The position numbers were made by a program, and so were the translations under genes. DNA of 64,000 nucleotides from NCBI GenBank assembly GCA_903838705.1, contig CAILZL010000040.1, positions 105,307 to 169,306 of the forward strand, read 5' to 3'. Each line of letters begins with the position of its first letter. The first letter of the stretch is position 1. Of the stretch, positions 1 through 8,667 are shown in pieces. This DNA is from an uncultured Pseudomonadota bacterium. Its GTDB lineage: Bacteria > Pseudomonadota > Gammaproteobacteria > Steroidobacterales > Steroidobacteraceae. Under the pieces are notes generated by a model. It was given only the letters and a program-made list of their open reading frames with translations, was not told where the DNA came from and searched no databases.

Positions 1-612
1 GACGGGAAGGCCGGTTTCCTGAAAGTCACTGATGAGATGCGCAACCGTTGCCTGCTTTTCATCAGCGAGCAGAGCTTCAAGTCCGTTCATCATCGCGCCA
101 TATTGCAACTGGGCCGATCCGGCTTGCAGCTTCAACAGCATGCTGCGGATCCTGTTCTTGCCGTCACTGGTACCGTTCACCGGGCCTGCCATGAGCTGCA
201 GTTCGTCGCCCGCAGAAATCAGCTCAAGCCGGTCAAAGGGCCCTGCATCTGCAATGATGGCTTCAGCCTGTCTGATCGCTGCCTGCCAGCGGTTGCCCTG
301 CTGCATGGACATGGAACGATCGAGCAGCAGCACATGCAGCTTTGACTTTGCACTGTTCAATGCAACTGGAGGCTGAATCCACACCGGCTTGGCAAAGGCA
401 AACGCAAGCAACCCGAGCAACAGGATTCGCAGTGCCAGCAACAGCCAGTAACGCAAACGCTTACGGACATGCACACGCCGTTCGGCCTGCAATAACAACA
501 TGGCCGAACTGAATGACTGACGTTTCGGCGTTTCCGTCTGCAGTCGATGCAACCAGACCGGCAACGCAATGGCCGAAAGTCCTGCAAGAAATAAGGGTGC
601 CAGCCAGCTCAT
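1..612 (-). CDS. BatA-like vWA membrane protein (3' end beyond window)
   Basis: The reading frame opens with ATG at 612 and stays open to the left edge, giving 204 visible residues, so the C-terminus is missing. Residues 1-80 hold two hydrophobic segments (about 3-20 and 55-75) separated by a basic stretch, the double-membrane N-terminal region typical of BatA-type aerotolerance proteins. A von Willebrand A domain follows, with a complete MIDAS motif DRSMS at residues 98-102. The start codon overlaps the stop of the DUF58 gene (ATGA at 609-612), so translation is probably coupled. It is the last visible gene of the MoxR operon. The family is thought to work at the cytoplasmic membrane with MoxR ATPases; its substrate is unknown. 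Confidence 0.8.
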   Translation of the reverse strand, partial: MSWLAPLFLAGLSAIALPVWLHRLQTETPKRQSFSSAMLLLQAERRVHVRKRLRYWLLLALRILLLGLLAFAFAKPVWIQPPVALNSAKSKLHVLLLDRSMSMQQGNRWQAAIRQAEAIIADAGPFDRLELISAGDELQLMAGPVNGTSDGKNRIRSMLLKLQAGSAQLQYGAMMNGLEALLADEKQATVAHLISDFQETGLPV

Positions 613-1520
613 CGTCGTTTCTGCCTGAACAGGAAGTAGTTACGCAAGGGCACTTCCAGCGACTCGCTGGTATTGAGCAGCACATAATCAGCGCCCGCTC
701 TGGTTGCAGCTTCCCGCATGCTTTGAATATGCGCCTGCATGCGCAGCGGATACTGTTCACTCATTTCCTGCGGTGACACTTCCACGGTCTGACCGGTCTC
801 CATGTCTTCCAGCAAGGTGGACTCACTGAATCGCGGATCAAGTTCCTGTGGATCGAGCAGATGAAACAGGATCACATCCTGCCCCTGAAATGCCAGCGGG
901 CGCACGGCATCCAGCATGGTTTGAGGATCGCAATAAAAATCGGATATCACTGCTACCATGCCGCGCCGTCTGATCTGATCGCGGAAGCGTGAAAAGGGAG
1001 CAGAAAGGTTTGTGTGCCGCTCTGCCGTAGCATGATCAATCATGTGCAATATGGCCTGCAACTGACCGCTGCGACTGGATGGCGGTCTGAATTCGCGTAC
1101 GTCATCGCTGAATATCAGAGTGCCCACCGCATCATGCTGATGCGCAGCCAGATAGGCCAGACTCGCCGCCAGAATCTGGCCATAGCGAAACTTGCTGAGC
1201 TTGCCTTCACCCGCAAATGCCATCGATGCGCTGGCATCCAGCAATATCATCAGGTGACTGTTGGTTTCACCCAGAAAACGCTTGATATAAGTGCGGTCAG
1301 TGCGACTGTAAACATTCCAGTCGATAAAACGCGGATCATCACCTTCGGTATACGGTCGATACTCGGCAAACTCCTGACTGAATCCGAAGAAGGGCGAGCG
1401 ATGCAAACCCACCAGAAAACCATTCACTGCCGCACGAGCAATCAGCTCCAGATTGGACAGGCTCGCCAGCACTTCAGGCTGGAGCAGCTTGTCAGAACGT
1501 GATTGTGGTACGGCAGCCAT
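609..1520 (-). CDS. DUF58 domain protein with vWA-like fold
   Basis: A 303-residue DUF58 protein, about the usual family length. The family signature is clear: an RPYTEGDDPR segment at about 55-64 followed by IDWNVYSRTD, then a MIDAS-type motif DASAS at residues 95-99. There is no signal peptide or membrane segment, so it is probably cytoplasmic or bound to its membrane partners. DUF58 genes sit beside MoxR ATPases in many bacteria, and here moxR ends only 3 bp upstream while the BatA-like gene overlaps the 3' end by ATGA. The protein probably links the MoxR chaperone to the membrane vWA proteins. The biochemical activity of the family is not established. Confidence 0.88.
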   Translation of the reverse strand: MAAVPQSRSDKLLQPEVLASLSNLELIARAAVNGFLVGLHRSPFFGFSQEFAEYRPYTEGDDPRFIDWNVYSRTDRTYIKRFLGETNSHLMILLDASASMAFAGEGKLSKFRYGQILAASLAYLAAHQHDAVGTLIFSDDVREFRPPSSRSGQLQAILHMIDHATAERHTNLSAPFSRFRDQIRRRGMVAVISDFYCDPQTMLDAVRPLAFQGQDVILFHLLDPQELDPRFSESTLLEDMETGQTVEVSPQEMSEQYPLRMQAHIQSMREAATRAGADYVLLNTSESLEVPLRNYFLFRQKRR

Positions 1521-1523
1521 GGA

Positions 1524-2546
1524 TTATTCCGGCAACTGTGCAATCAGCTGTTCAAGCACATTGTCCACACTCACGACATCTGATTCAGCGTGATAGTTGG
1601 CCAGCATGCGGTGACGCAGTACTGCGGGTGCAATGGTTTTCACGTCCTCATGTGAAACATGGTAACGGCCCTGCAGCAACGCGCGAGCCTTTGCCGCAAG
1701 GGTTATCGACATCGTGGCGCGCACACTGGCGCCGAACTTGATGTACTTGCGTACCTTGTCGGTAGCCAGTGGATCACCTGGCCGGGTCGCACGCACCAGA
1801 TTCACTGCATATCTGTTGACGTTTTCGGCTACGGGCACCTGACGTGTCAGCCACTGGAACTTCAGTATCTCTTCTGCATTGGTGCACGCTGTTGCCACAG
1901 GCGCCTCAACACTGTTGGTAAAGCGTTCGACTACAGCGAATTCATCATCGGCGCTAAGGTAATCAAGAATCACATTGAACAGGAAACGATCCAGCTGTGC
2001 TTCCGGCAACGGATAGGTACCTTCCAGCTCGATCGGATTTTGTGTGGCCAACACGAGAAATGGTTTTTCCAGCTGATGACGCTGACCACGAACCGTAATG
2101 CTGCGTTCCTGCATGGCTTCCAGCAGGGCGGCCTGAGTCTTGGGTGGTGTGCGATTGATTTCATCTGCCAGCACCACGTTGGCAAACAGCGGTCCGGGAA
2201 TGAATGTCCAGACCCGCTTGCCGGTCACCTGATCAGCATCAATCATGTCAGTGCCGGTGATGTCGGTGGGCATCAGGTCAGGGGTAAACTGTACTCGCTT
2301 GAAACTCAGGCCCAGCGCATCAGCCAGCGTACGCACCAGCAATGTCTTGGCAGTACCGGGCATACCGGTGATCAGACAGTGGCCACCGACCAGCAGCGTG
2401 ATCAGCAAGTGATCTACCACCTCATCCTGTCCGATAATGACTTTACGCACTTCAGTGCGAAGTCGCGTTGTGGCCTGTCGGAAGCTGTCCATCAGGGCGC
2501 GAATGCTCTGATCGTCTGAAGCGTGTTCGTTAACGGCATTACTCAT
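1524..2546 (-). CDS. MoxR family AAA+ ATPase
   Basis: A 340-residue cytoplasmic AAA+ ATPase of the MoxR class. Walker A is GMPGTAKT at residues 61-68, Walker B is VVLADEIN at 124-131, and the sensor-1 strand ATQNP at 167-171 is followed by the family-typical EGTYPLPEAQLDRF. MoxR proteins act as chaperones that help activate or assemble metal-dependent or vWA-containing partners. Here the probable partners are the DUF58 and vWA proteins of the same operon. Unusually, the gene follows rather than precedes the large vWA gene and the peptidase genes. It lies 36 bp after the TPR-peptidase and 3 bp before the DUF58 gene. Confidence 0.92.
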   Translation of the reverse strand: MSNAVNEHASDDQSIRALMDSFRQATTRLRTEVRKVIIGQDEVVDHLLITLLVGGHCLITGMPGTAKTLLVRTLADALGLSFKRVQFTPDLMPTDITGTDMIDADQVTGKRVWTFIPGPLFANVVLADEINRTPPKTQAALLEAMQERSITVRGQRHQLEKPFLVLATQNPIELEGTYPLPEAQLDRFLFNVILDYLSADDEFAVVERFTNSVEAPVATACTNAEEILKFQWLTRQVPVAENVNRYAVNLVRATRPGDPLATDKVRKYIKFGASVRATMSITLAAKARALLQGRYHVSHEDVKTIAPAVLRHRMLANYHAESDVVSVDNVLEQLIAQLPE

Positions 2547-2582
2547 GTTTGTTTCATTCCCGTGTGCTAAACCATCAGATCT

Positions 2583-4892
2583 CTACTTTGTCCTGGCCAG
2601 CTCCAGCAACAGCTGCTGCGCAGGACGGAAATTCGGCGCCACTTCCAGCACCATCAATACATTCTTTCTGGCCTCAGCATTACGCTGTAATGCCTGCAAT
2701 GCCCGGGCAAGCCGATAGTACGCGGTTGCCCGATCAGGCGGATCAAGTTTGAGTGCGGCCTGGAATTCAGAAAGCGCTTCAGCGGGGCGCTTGAGCGTCA
2801 GTAACGTGTCGCCCAGTTCACCATGCACCTCGTAATTAAAGGGAGTGACATAGTTAATTGCATCCAGCACCAGTGCTGCTTCGCTGAACTTCTGCTGGCT
2901 GCGCAATCGGGTTGCCAGCCAGCGCAACGCCTCCGGATCATGACCACCGCGTTTGAAATAGGTTTCCAGCGTTGTTTGCGCCTGCGCGGCTCTATCTGTT
3001 CCGTTATAGGCACGGGCAAGCGCCACATAAGGACTGCCGCCCTCCACATCATTTGGCAACACGCTTAAAGCTGCCTGAGCAGATTGCATCACGGTAGCCC
3101 AGTCAGCATGTGAGAAGGCAGCCTGCATGGTGCTGCGATCATTTTCCCAGGCATCAAAATGGTCAAACAGGTTACTGAATTCACGCTGCATGAACGCGTT
3201 GAAACGTGTGTCGAATTCCTTTGGTGATATCTTGAAAACTGATTGCACCGCTTTGCTGGTATCCATACCGCTTTTGAAAGCAGCCAGCATGTCATTGAAA
3301 CGCGCGGTACCGAATTCGCGGTCAATGAACTCACAGATCAGCCCGGCCTGCATATAGGACACCATCACCTGTCCGGGTGTTTCGGGACGGATGAATCCTC
3401 TGTCCAGCTCGGCCACCGGCAGAGCCTTGCCAGCCTTGAATGCCGCATACACTTCGGCAGGAATGCTGATCCCCTTTACAGGGCCACTGCTCCATTCTTC
3501 ATAAACTGAAATGCCCTCACTGAACCAGCGTGGTACGCGGTGATCAGTGGATTCAAGCGTGAACACGTGTGCCAGTTCATGCCACAGTGTCGTGCCCCAG
3601 TGAAATTCATCCGTGGCACGTGAAGAAGGTGAATCCATTGCCACTACATACCCGAAGGTCACACCCAGCAAGCCCAGCCCCGGCTCACCGGCAGTGCGCA
3701 CAGCAAAATCCTCATGGTTGGGATAGACCTCGACAACCACCGGCTCTTTCAGCTTGAAATTGAATTGCTTCGTATATACAGCAATGGCTTCTTCAGTAAG
3801 CTTGCGTGCATAGGGGCCAAGGACTGCGCTTTCTTTCTTGTGCAGGCGCAACACAATGGGAGTTTGATCACGAAGTGATTGAACACTACCGGTTTCATGC
3901 CCGGTGATTTCCGGATATGCCAGCACGTCATAGTCTTTCAACGAATCCAGCAAACGTAGCGTATTCACAGTAACCACGTTATAGGGATCACCCTTGTAGG
4001 CAGCCTCCATCTGCTCACGAGCTGCGCTGATCTGATTGTCGCGCAGCAGGCTGCTGCCATAATCCACCCGTGCTTCCCAGTTGTCAGGCTGTATCTGCAC
4101 CGCACGCTTGTACAGGTCCACTGCTTCGCGTGTACGGCGGGTAATCACATAGAAGTGCGCAGGAATCGCATAGATATCACCATATGCAGGATTCTCGGCG
4201 AGCGCTTTCTTAACCCAGCTGCTCTGAGTGACATCGGTACCAAGCGGCGACAGCAACAGCTCAACAGAAGCCTGCAAAGCATATATTTCCAGCTGCGGCA
4301 GTTGTGCGGCCGTAGCAACCTGTGTTGCCTGGCTAAGCAGTTCAGCTGCACGACTGGTATCGCTGTCTTCGAGATTCACACGTGCTGCCAGCAACAAAGC
4401 ACGCAGCCTCGCGCCCGGCGGAACAGCGCTACCCTCCATCACAGGCTGCAGGTATGCATTAGCCTGAGTGGCAAATTGATACACCAGTACCGAGGCAGCA
4501 CCGACCTGTGCAAAGGCGTAGTTTTTGTCAGCCTGCAAGGCTTCCTGATAAAGCTTCAATGCCTCCGAATTCTGGTGCGTCTCGGCATACAGCTCGCCCC
4601 AGCGTGTCAGTAATGCCGGAGTGGAACGCTGCTTGACGGCCGCACCAAACAATTCATTGGCGCTCTTTACATCACCGAGCGCCCACGCCACTTCGGCGCG
4701 GATGGCAAGACTGCTGGAACTGGTCAACAAGCCACGATAACAACGACTTGCTGCATCCCGCTGCCCGCGCCATGTCAGTTGATCACACGCAACCAGCGCG
4801 GTATCTGTCACTGCACCGTAGTGAATGCCACGCGCTGCCGCAGGCAATGCAAATAGCAGCAACATTGGAATGACAATGCCGGCGAATCTCAT
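2583..4892 (-). CDS. Exported TPR protein with gluzincin-like metallopeptidase domain
   Basis: A 769-residue protein. Residues 1-21 form a signal peptide ending in an Ala-rich cleavage region. The N-terminal 300 residues are TPR-like helical repeats. A central Peptidase-MA-like domain carries the zinc motif HELAH at 438-442, and a probable third ligand Glu459 lies in WFSEG, as in gluzincins. More TPR units fill residues about 600-769. The protein should act in the periplasm. Its start overlaps the caspase-fold gene (ATGA at 4889-4892), so the two are coupled. The catalytic residues look intact, so a real protease is likely. The substrate is unknown; a role in envelope protein turnover is inference from the operon. 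Confidence 0.82.
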   Translation of the reverse strand: MRFAGIVIPMLLLFALPAAARGIHYGAVTDTALVACDQLTWRGQRDAASRCYRGLLTSSSSLAIRAEVAWALGDVKSANELFGAAVKQRSTPALLTRWGELYAETHQNSEALKLYQEALQADKNYAFAQVGAASVLVYQFATQANAYLQPVMEGSAVPPGARLRALLLAARVNLEDSDTSRAAELLSQATQVATAAQLPQLEIYALQASVELLLSPLGTDVTQSSWVKKALAENPAYGDIYAIPAHFYVITRRTREAVDLYKRAVQIQPDNWEARVDYGSSLLRDNQISAAREQMEAAYKGDPYNVVTVNTLRLLDSLKDYDVLAYPEITGHETGSVQSLRDQTPIVLRLHKKESAVLGPYARKLTEEAIAVYTKQFNFKLKEPVVVEVYPNHEDFAVRTAGEPGLGLLGVTFGYVVAMDSPSSRATDEFHWGTTLWHELAHVFTLESTDHRVPRWFSEGISVYEEWSSGPVKGISIPAEVYAAFKAGKALPVAELDRGFIRPETPGQVMVSYMQAGLICEFIDREFGTARFNDMLAAFKSGMDTSKAVQSVFKISPKEFDTRFNAFMQREFSNLFDHFDAWENDRSTMQAAFSHADWATVMQSAQAALSVLPNDVEGGSPYVALARAYNGTDRAAQAQTTLETYFKRGGHDPEALRWLATRLRSQQKFSEAALVLDAINYVTPFNYEVHGELGDTLLTLKRPAEALSEFQAALKLDPPDRATAYYRLARALQALQRNAEARKNVLMVLEVAPNFRPAQQLLLELARTK

Positions 4893-5848
4893 GGCGATCC
4901 ACCACCCTGCACTGCCTTGCCCGACTCAGCATCAATTCGCGCATCCAGTTCAGCCAGTTGCAGCATCAAGGGTTCCAGCTGCCTGAAGTACTCCTCCTCA
5001 GCAAGACTGTCTTTACGGAGTCGTAGTTCTTCAATCTGACTGTCAAGCTGTTCGCGCTGCGCAATCAATCCGGAATTGGCTGCAGTGACGTGCACTTCCG
5101 CACCCGCCAGCTGCGCAATGGCGAACACACCGGCACGCGCGCCGGTCAGTTGTGCATGTTCAGTCGCCAGACGCGACTCAGCCTCGTAGTAATCCTTGAC
5201 CTTGCGCGACGCAAGATCAAAAGCTTCCTGTACGCTGATACGGCCATTCTTGTCAGTATCTGCCGCAGGTGCAGCCAGCGCTTCGGCAAACAGATGACCG
5301 AATTGAGTGATGTTGCGCTCATTGCCGTTGCGAGTAGCCGTCACGATAATGCGGGCCTCTTTTTTGAGCGCTTCCTGTAAAGCACCGCTTGAACTGCCTG
5401 TTGCGACGATCAACTGACTTTCGGATTTGATCGCATCCAGCATTCTGGCCAGTTCCGCACCACTGAGATCGGCACCGGGAATATTGAATTTGTATTCATA
5501 ACCATCGTACGTGCCATGTCCGATCAGGTAGATCGCAAGCCGGTCTTCCTTGTTCAGACTGATTGCCCATTGCCGCAGTACCGCCATGATGTTGGCACGC
5601 GTTGCTGCTTCACCGTTCAATACCTGCAAATGATCAGCGCTGGTCAGCCCCGCGCTGGCAGCCCGGATTGCGGCCACCTCCTTGTCAAACTGCTTCTGGT
5701 AGACCACCTCTCCGCCCAGCCCCTCAATGACCAGCACGTTGAGTTCTGCCCGTGCAGAGACACCAGCCAGCAGCAGAACAAGCAGCACAGCAAGATTGCC
5801 TTGCAATTTTTTCATTGAGCCGCATGACAGACTGAATAAGAGTGACAT
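4889..5848 (-). CDS. Exported caspase-fold protein, nucleophile position Ser (pseudo-protease candidate)
   Basis: The first in-frame ATG after the upstream gene is at 5848 in a TGATG stop/start overlap, preceded by a G-rich Shine-Dalgarno-like run, so I chose it. A second ATG at 5815 starts directly at the signal peptide (MKKLQGN, then a Leu/Val core ending ARA) and is the alternative. The mature domain shows a caspase/C13-like order: a strand ending LIGHGT with His111, then IVATGSSSG at 147-155, where caspase-type enzymes have Cys. An EF-hand-like DTDKNGRISVQEAF follows, and the C-terminus is a charged coiled coil. With Ser at the nucleophile position it may be an inactive scaffold or a different hydrolase. 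It is flanked by the vWA and metallopeptidase genes. Confidence 0.72.
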   Translation of the reverse strand: MSLLFSLSCGSMKKLQGNLAVLLVLLLAGVSARAELNVLVIEGLGGEVVYQKQFDKEVAAIRAASAGLTSADHLQVLNGEAATRANIMAVLRQWAISLNKEDRLAIYLIGHGTYDGYEYKFNIPGADLSGAELARMLDAIKSESQLIVATGSSSGALQEALKKEARIIVTATRNGNERNITQFGHLFAEALAAPAADTDKNGRISVQEAFDLASRKVKDYYEAESRLATEHAQLTGARAGVFAIAQLAGAEVHVTAANSGLIAQREQLDSQIEELRLRKDSLAEEEYFRQLEPLMLQLAELDARIDAESGKAVQGGGSP

Positions 5849-8076
5849 CAGATTACCCCCCAACGACGGCGCAATATCCACTCGGAGGCTTTCAACAACA
5901 ACAGCACCAGAAAATTGATCGGCATGTCCCACAAAGTTCTGGTCTGCTGTTCAGAGATACCGGAAGGTGAGAAGCGGATCGCTTCAGGCAGGCCGGCAAG
6001 ATTGTCGGCACTCCAGTACTGACCACCGGTCGCCGCCGCCAGTTGCGACAGCAAACTGCGATTCTGGCGCAATGAAAAATATTCAGCAGTTCCCTGATCA
6101 TGGTGTACGGCTGTATGCGCAGTGCCCACCACTTCCTTGCCACGCCGTGCCTGCATGTCCATGTAAAAAGTGCCGGAAGCATCGGGCGCATATTTCGCTT
6201 CATACACACCGGGCTGATCAGTAACGGGTTTCAGATTGATATTTTCTGTTGCGCCAGAAGGTGAAGTGGTGATAGCGGTCACCTGCAAATCCCGTTGTGG
6301 CTGAAAACTCTTGTCACGCAACGTCGCACGGACACGCAGATCATCACCAGTTGCCGTCGCAGCAAACTCCACCGGTCTGGACACATCAGTAACCAGACCA
6401 CGCATCACCTGACGCCAGAAAAATTCATGATGCTGATCTTCGACAGGCAGACTCATCTGCCAGCGCCAGCTCCCCCCCGTAGCAAATACAGCAGCATGGC
6501 CACGACCATAGGCCTGAGTCACAAACAGGGGTTGCTCCTTGTTCTGCACCTTCACAGTCATCAGCGTGGAGGCAGCGGGCTTGAGTGCGCCCAGATCCTG
6601 GTAGTCAGCCAGCATAGGCAAGGCATTCCACTGCCTGGTGTTGTCTGCCGGATCATCGCTGAACTTGAGCCAGGATTCGCGCTGACCCCTCGACGTGAGG
6701 CTGGCCTGAGCCTGAACGCGATGAAAACTCTTTCCAGGATCAGGAAGCTTCACCGGCAACACTTCATTCAGGGAAGTATTGGCCCACCCGCCTTCGCTCA
6801 GCGCTTTGGAACCACCGAGCATCAGCAGACTGCCGCCACGCAGATTCACAAACTCCTGCATCAGTTGTAGCTGCACCTTGCTGAAATACGCTGCCTGAAT
6901 ATTGCCAAGCACCAGTGCGTGATACTTGAACAAGTCCTCGCGCGTCACAGGAAATCCATCCTTGAGCTCATCAGCGTTCTCAACACCCTGACGATAAAGA
7001 CCGTTGGTGGTGGTACGCAGCATCGACACCAGCCGCACGCTTTTGTCCGCCTCAAGCGCACGACGCATGAATTTGTATTCCCAGCGCGGCTCGCCTTCCA
7101 CATACAGTACCGGCGCCACATCACTGGCAACATTGACCAGCTGGGTGCGAATGTTGTTGCGCAGCTCGCGTTCCTTGTCAGATCCGATCAACTCGAATTT
7201 GAGATCGCGATAACCGCTGTCATTCATGTCGAATTCAATCCATGCAGTACTGATCGTCGTGTCCTTGGGCAGGATGATTTCCCTGGCCGCCAGCAGCTTG
7301 TCACCATCGCTGATACGGATTCTCGCTATGCCGGCACCGTCATGACGAACAGCTATCCGTGCCGCCAGCTTGCTGCCCGGCAGTGTGGTGGTCGGCACCA
7401 GCACACTGTCCAGCTCCACATCTTCCGGCATCTGTTCGCGGCCAATACCAATAACATGCACGGGCACACCGAACCGGCTGATCTCTGCCAGTTGGGCAGG
7501 ATCAAGCTGCCCGGTATTCTCCGAACCATCACTCAGCAATACCACCGCACCCAGCGGGGTAGTGCGCGAGGCATTCAAAACCTGCAGCACCGAATCACCA
7601 ATCCGGGTGGCCGAACCAGATTCAGGCAATGCGTCAAAACTGTCCTGTTTGATGGCATTTGCGGCGAAGGTGTAACGACGTAATTGATAATCTCTGCTCA
7701 GATCAGCAAATACCGCATTGCCCAGCACTCCCTTTGCCTGCTGCATACGGGTGGCATCGGCGTCCGGCACGCTCATACTGGCTGAGGTATCGAGCATCAG
7801 AGCGACACTGTTTTCGCCGGAGCGCAATGACTTGATCAGTAAGGCAGGTTGCCACATCACCCACAATACCAGCGCCCACATGGCCAGCTGTAAGGCGCTG
7901 ATCACCAGCATACGCGATGGGCCCAGGATGCGACCGCGCCGCCAGGCCAGCAGCATCAACAGTGCTGCACCGGCCAGCCATAGCAGCAGCATGGCAGTAA
8001 CCGGCCAGTCACGAAGATAAATGAGCTCGCCGAACCGGAACTCACCTGCTGGATACTTGAACAAGAATTCAAACAC
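5848..8076 (-). CDS. Large vWA-domain membrane protein of the MoxR operon
   Basis: A 742-residue protein starting at GTG 8076. Two membrane segments (about 28-45 and 57-77) precede a vWA domain with a full MIDAS motif DTSAS at 96-100. A middle region resembles the glutamine-amidotransferase-like fold often found in these proteins (ALVLGNIQAAYF, then GGSLLMLGGSKA). A beta-rich region follows, and a final hydrophobic segment lies near residues 717-735. Most of the protein should be periplasmic, anchored at both ends. It is the first gene of the operon, 77 bp after a good promoter, and its stop overlaps the next start (TGATG). Its role as the platform of a MoxR-vWA assembly is inferred from the family. 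Confidence 0.82.
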   Translation of the reverse strand: MFEFLFKYPAGEFRFGELIYLRDWPVTAMLLLWLAGAALLMLLAWRRGRILGPSRMLVISALQLAMWALVLWVMWQPALLIKSLRSGENSVALMLDTSASMSVPDADATRMQQAKGVLGNAVFADLSRDYQLRRYTFAANAIKQDSFDALPESGSATRIGDSVLQVLNASRTTPLGAVVLLSDGSENTGQLDPAQLAEISRFGVPVHVIGIGREQMPEDVELDSVLVPTTTLPGSKLAARIAVRHDGAGIARIRISDGDKLLAAREIILPKDTTISTAWIEFDMNDSGYRDLKFELIGSDKERELRNNIRTQLVNVASDVAPVLYVEGEPRWEYKFMRRALEADKSVRLVSMLRTTTNGLYRQGVENADELKDGFPVTREDLFKYHALVLGNIQAAYFSKVQLQLMQEFVNLRGGSLLMLGGSKALSEGGWANTSLNEVLPVKLPDPGKSFHRVQAQASLTSRGQRESWLKFSDDPADNTRQWNALPMLADYQDLGALKPAASTLMTVKVQNKEQPLFVTQAYGRGHAAVFATGGSWRWQMSLPVEDQHHEFFWRQVMRGLVTDVSRPVEFAATATGDDLRVRATLRDKSFQPQRDLQVTAITTSPSGATENINLKPVTDQPGVYEAKYAPDASGTFYMDMQARRGKEVVGTAHTAVHHDQGTAEYFSLRQNRSLLSQLAAATGGQYWSADNLAGLPEAIRFSPSGISEQQTRTLWDMPINFLVLLLLKASEWILRRRWGVI

Positions 8077-8152
8077 TGGCTGCTCGACACCTATTCTTAG
8101 TCATTGCGGCTCCTGCACTGCCGCAATTACAACTTCGGGCAGTTACCCTGCA

Positions 8153-8180
8153 CTTATACCAGCCCCGGAAATTCGCTCAA
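8153..8180 (-). promoter_or_regulatory. Sigma70-type promoter for the MoxR/vWA operon
   Basis: On the minus strand TTGAGC (8175-8180) is followed after 16 bp by TATAAG (8153-8158), with a TGG just before it that makes an extended -10. Transcription would start near 8146, about 70 nt before the GTG start at 8076. No other promoter this good is visible between the divergent genes. Confidence 0.5.
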
Positions 8181-8216
8181 GCAAAGAAAGGACAATGGCA
8201 GGAAGTGGCATACTCT

Positions 8217-8597
8217 ATGTCAATAATCATTACTCCCGACTGCACTCAAACCATGTACGAAGCAAAACAGCATGCGCTCGCAACACGATCTCTGTTCGTT
8301 CGGCGGATAGCACTCCATGCTGCGGCTGCCGCCGCGTTGATCCTGTTATCACTGGCCATCGGCATGAGCGGCTACATGGCATTCGAACATCTTGACCGCA
8401 TTGATGCCTTCCTCAATGCCAGCATGCTGCTGGGCGGCATGGGGCCCGTTGACCTGCCCCGGACTGAAGCGGGCAAAGTGTTCGCCGGCCTGTATGCGCT
8501 GTATGCCGGTCTGGTCTTTCTGGTCACGGTGGGGCTGGTGTTTGCACCGCTCATCCACCGGATCATGCACCGGTTTCATCTGGAAAATGACAAATGA
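8217..8597 (+). CDS. Small unknown membrane protein
   Basis: I do not recognise this family. Starting at ATG 8217 (AGGAAG lies about 10 nt upstream) it encodes 126 residues. An in-frame GTG at 8205 and an ATG at 8253 are alternatives, the latter giving a compact 114-residue protein. Two long hydrophobic segments (about 35-57 and 84-106) suggest an inner-membrane hairpin with a basic/His-rich C-terminus (HRIMHRFHLENDK). It is divergent from the MoxR operon and 70 bp upstream of the radical SAM gene, so the two may be co-transcribed. No catalytic motif is visible. Confidence 0.6.
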   Translation: MSIIITPDCTQTMYEAKQHALATRSLFVRRIALHAAAAAALILLSLAIGMSGYMAFEHLDRIDAFLNASMLLGGMGPVDLPRTEAGKVFAGLYALYAGLVFLVTVGLVFAPLIHRIMHRFHLENDK

Positions 8598-8667
8598 TCC
8601 CGGTTGGCACAGCGCGTTGCGCCGGACATTGATAGGCTAGCCATCCGATTTTTCAGTGACCGGATTC

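Noticed and set aside
1659..2519. A 286-codon open frame on the plus strand opposite moxR
   Set aside because: It is fully antisense to a clear MoxR gene, has no ribosome-binding site or family motif, and its codons mirror the real gene.
5849..5932. Longer N-terminus for the caspase-fold protein
   Set aside because: It would overlap the preceding gene by 85 bp and put 28 extra residues before the signal peptide; the TGATG junction with a G-rich ribosome-binding site is a better start.
6919..7683. A 254-codon open frame antisense to the large vWA gene
   Set aside because: Mirror frame of a strong coding sequence; composition rich in His, Gln and Arg as expected from antisense of this gene, and no recognisable domain.
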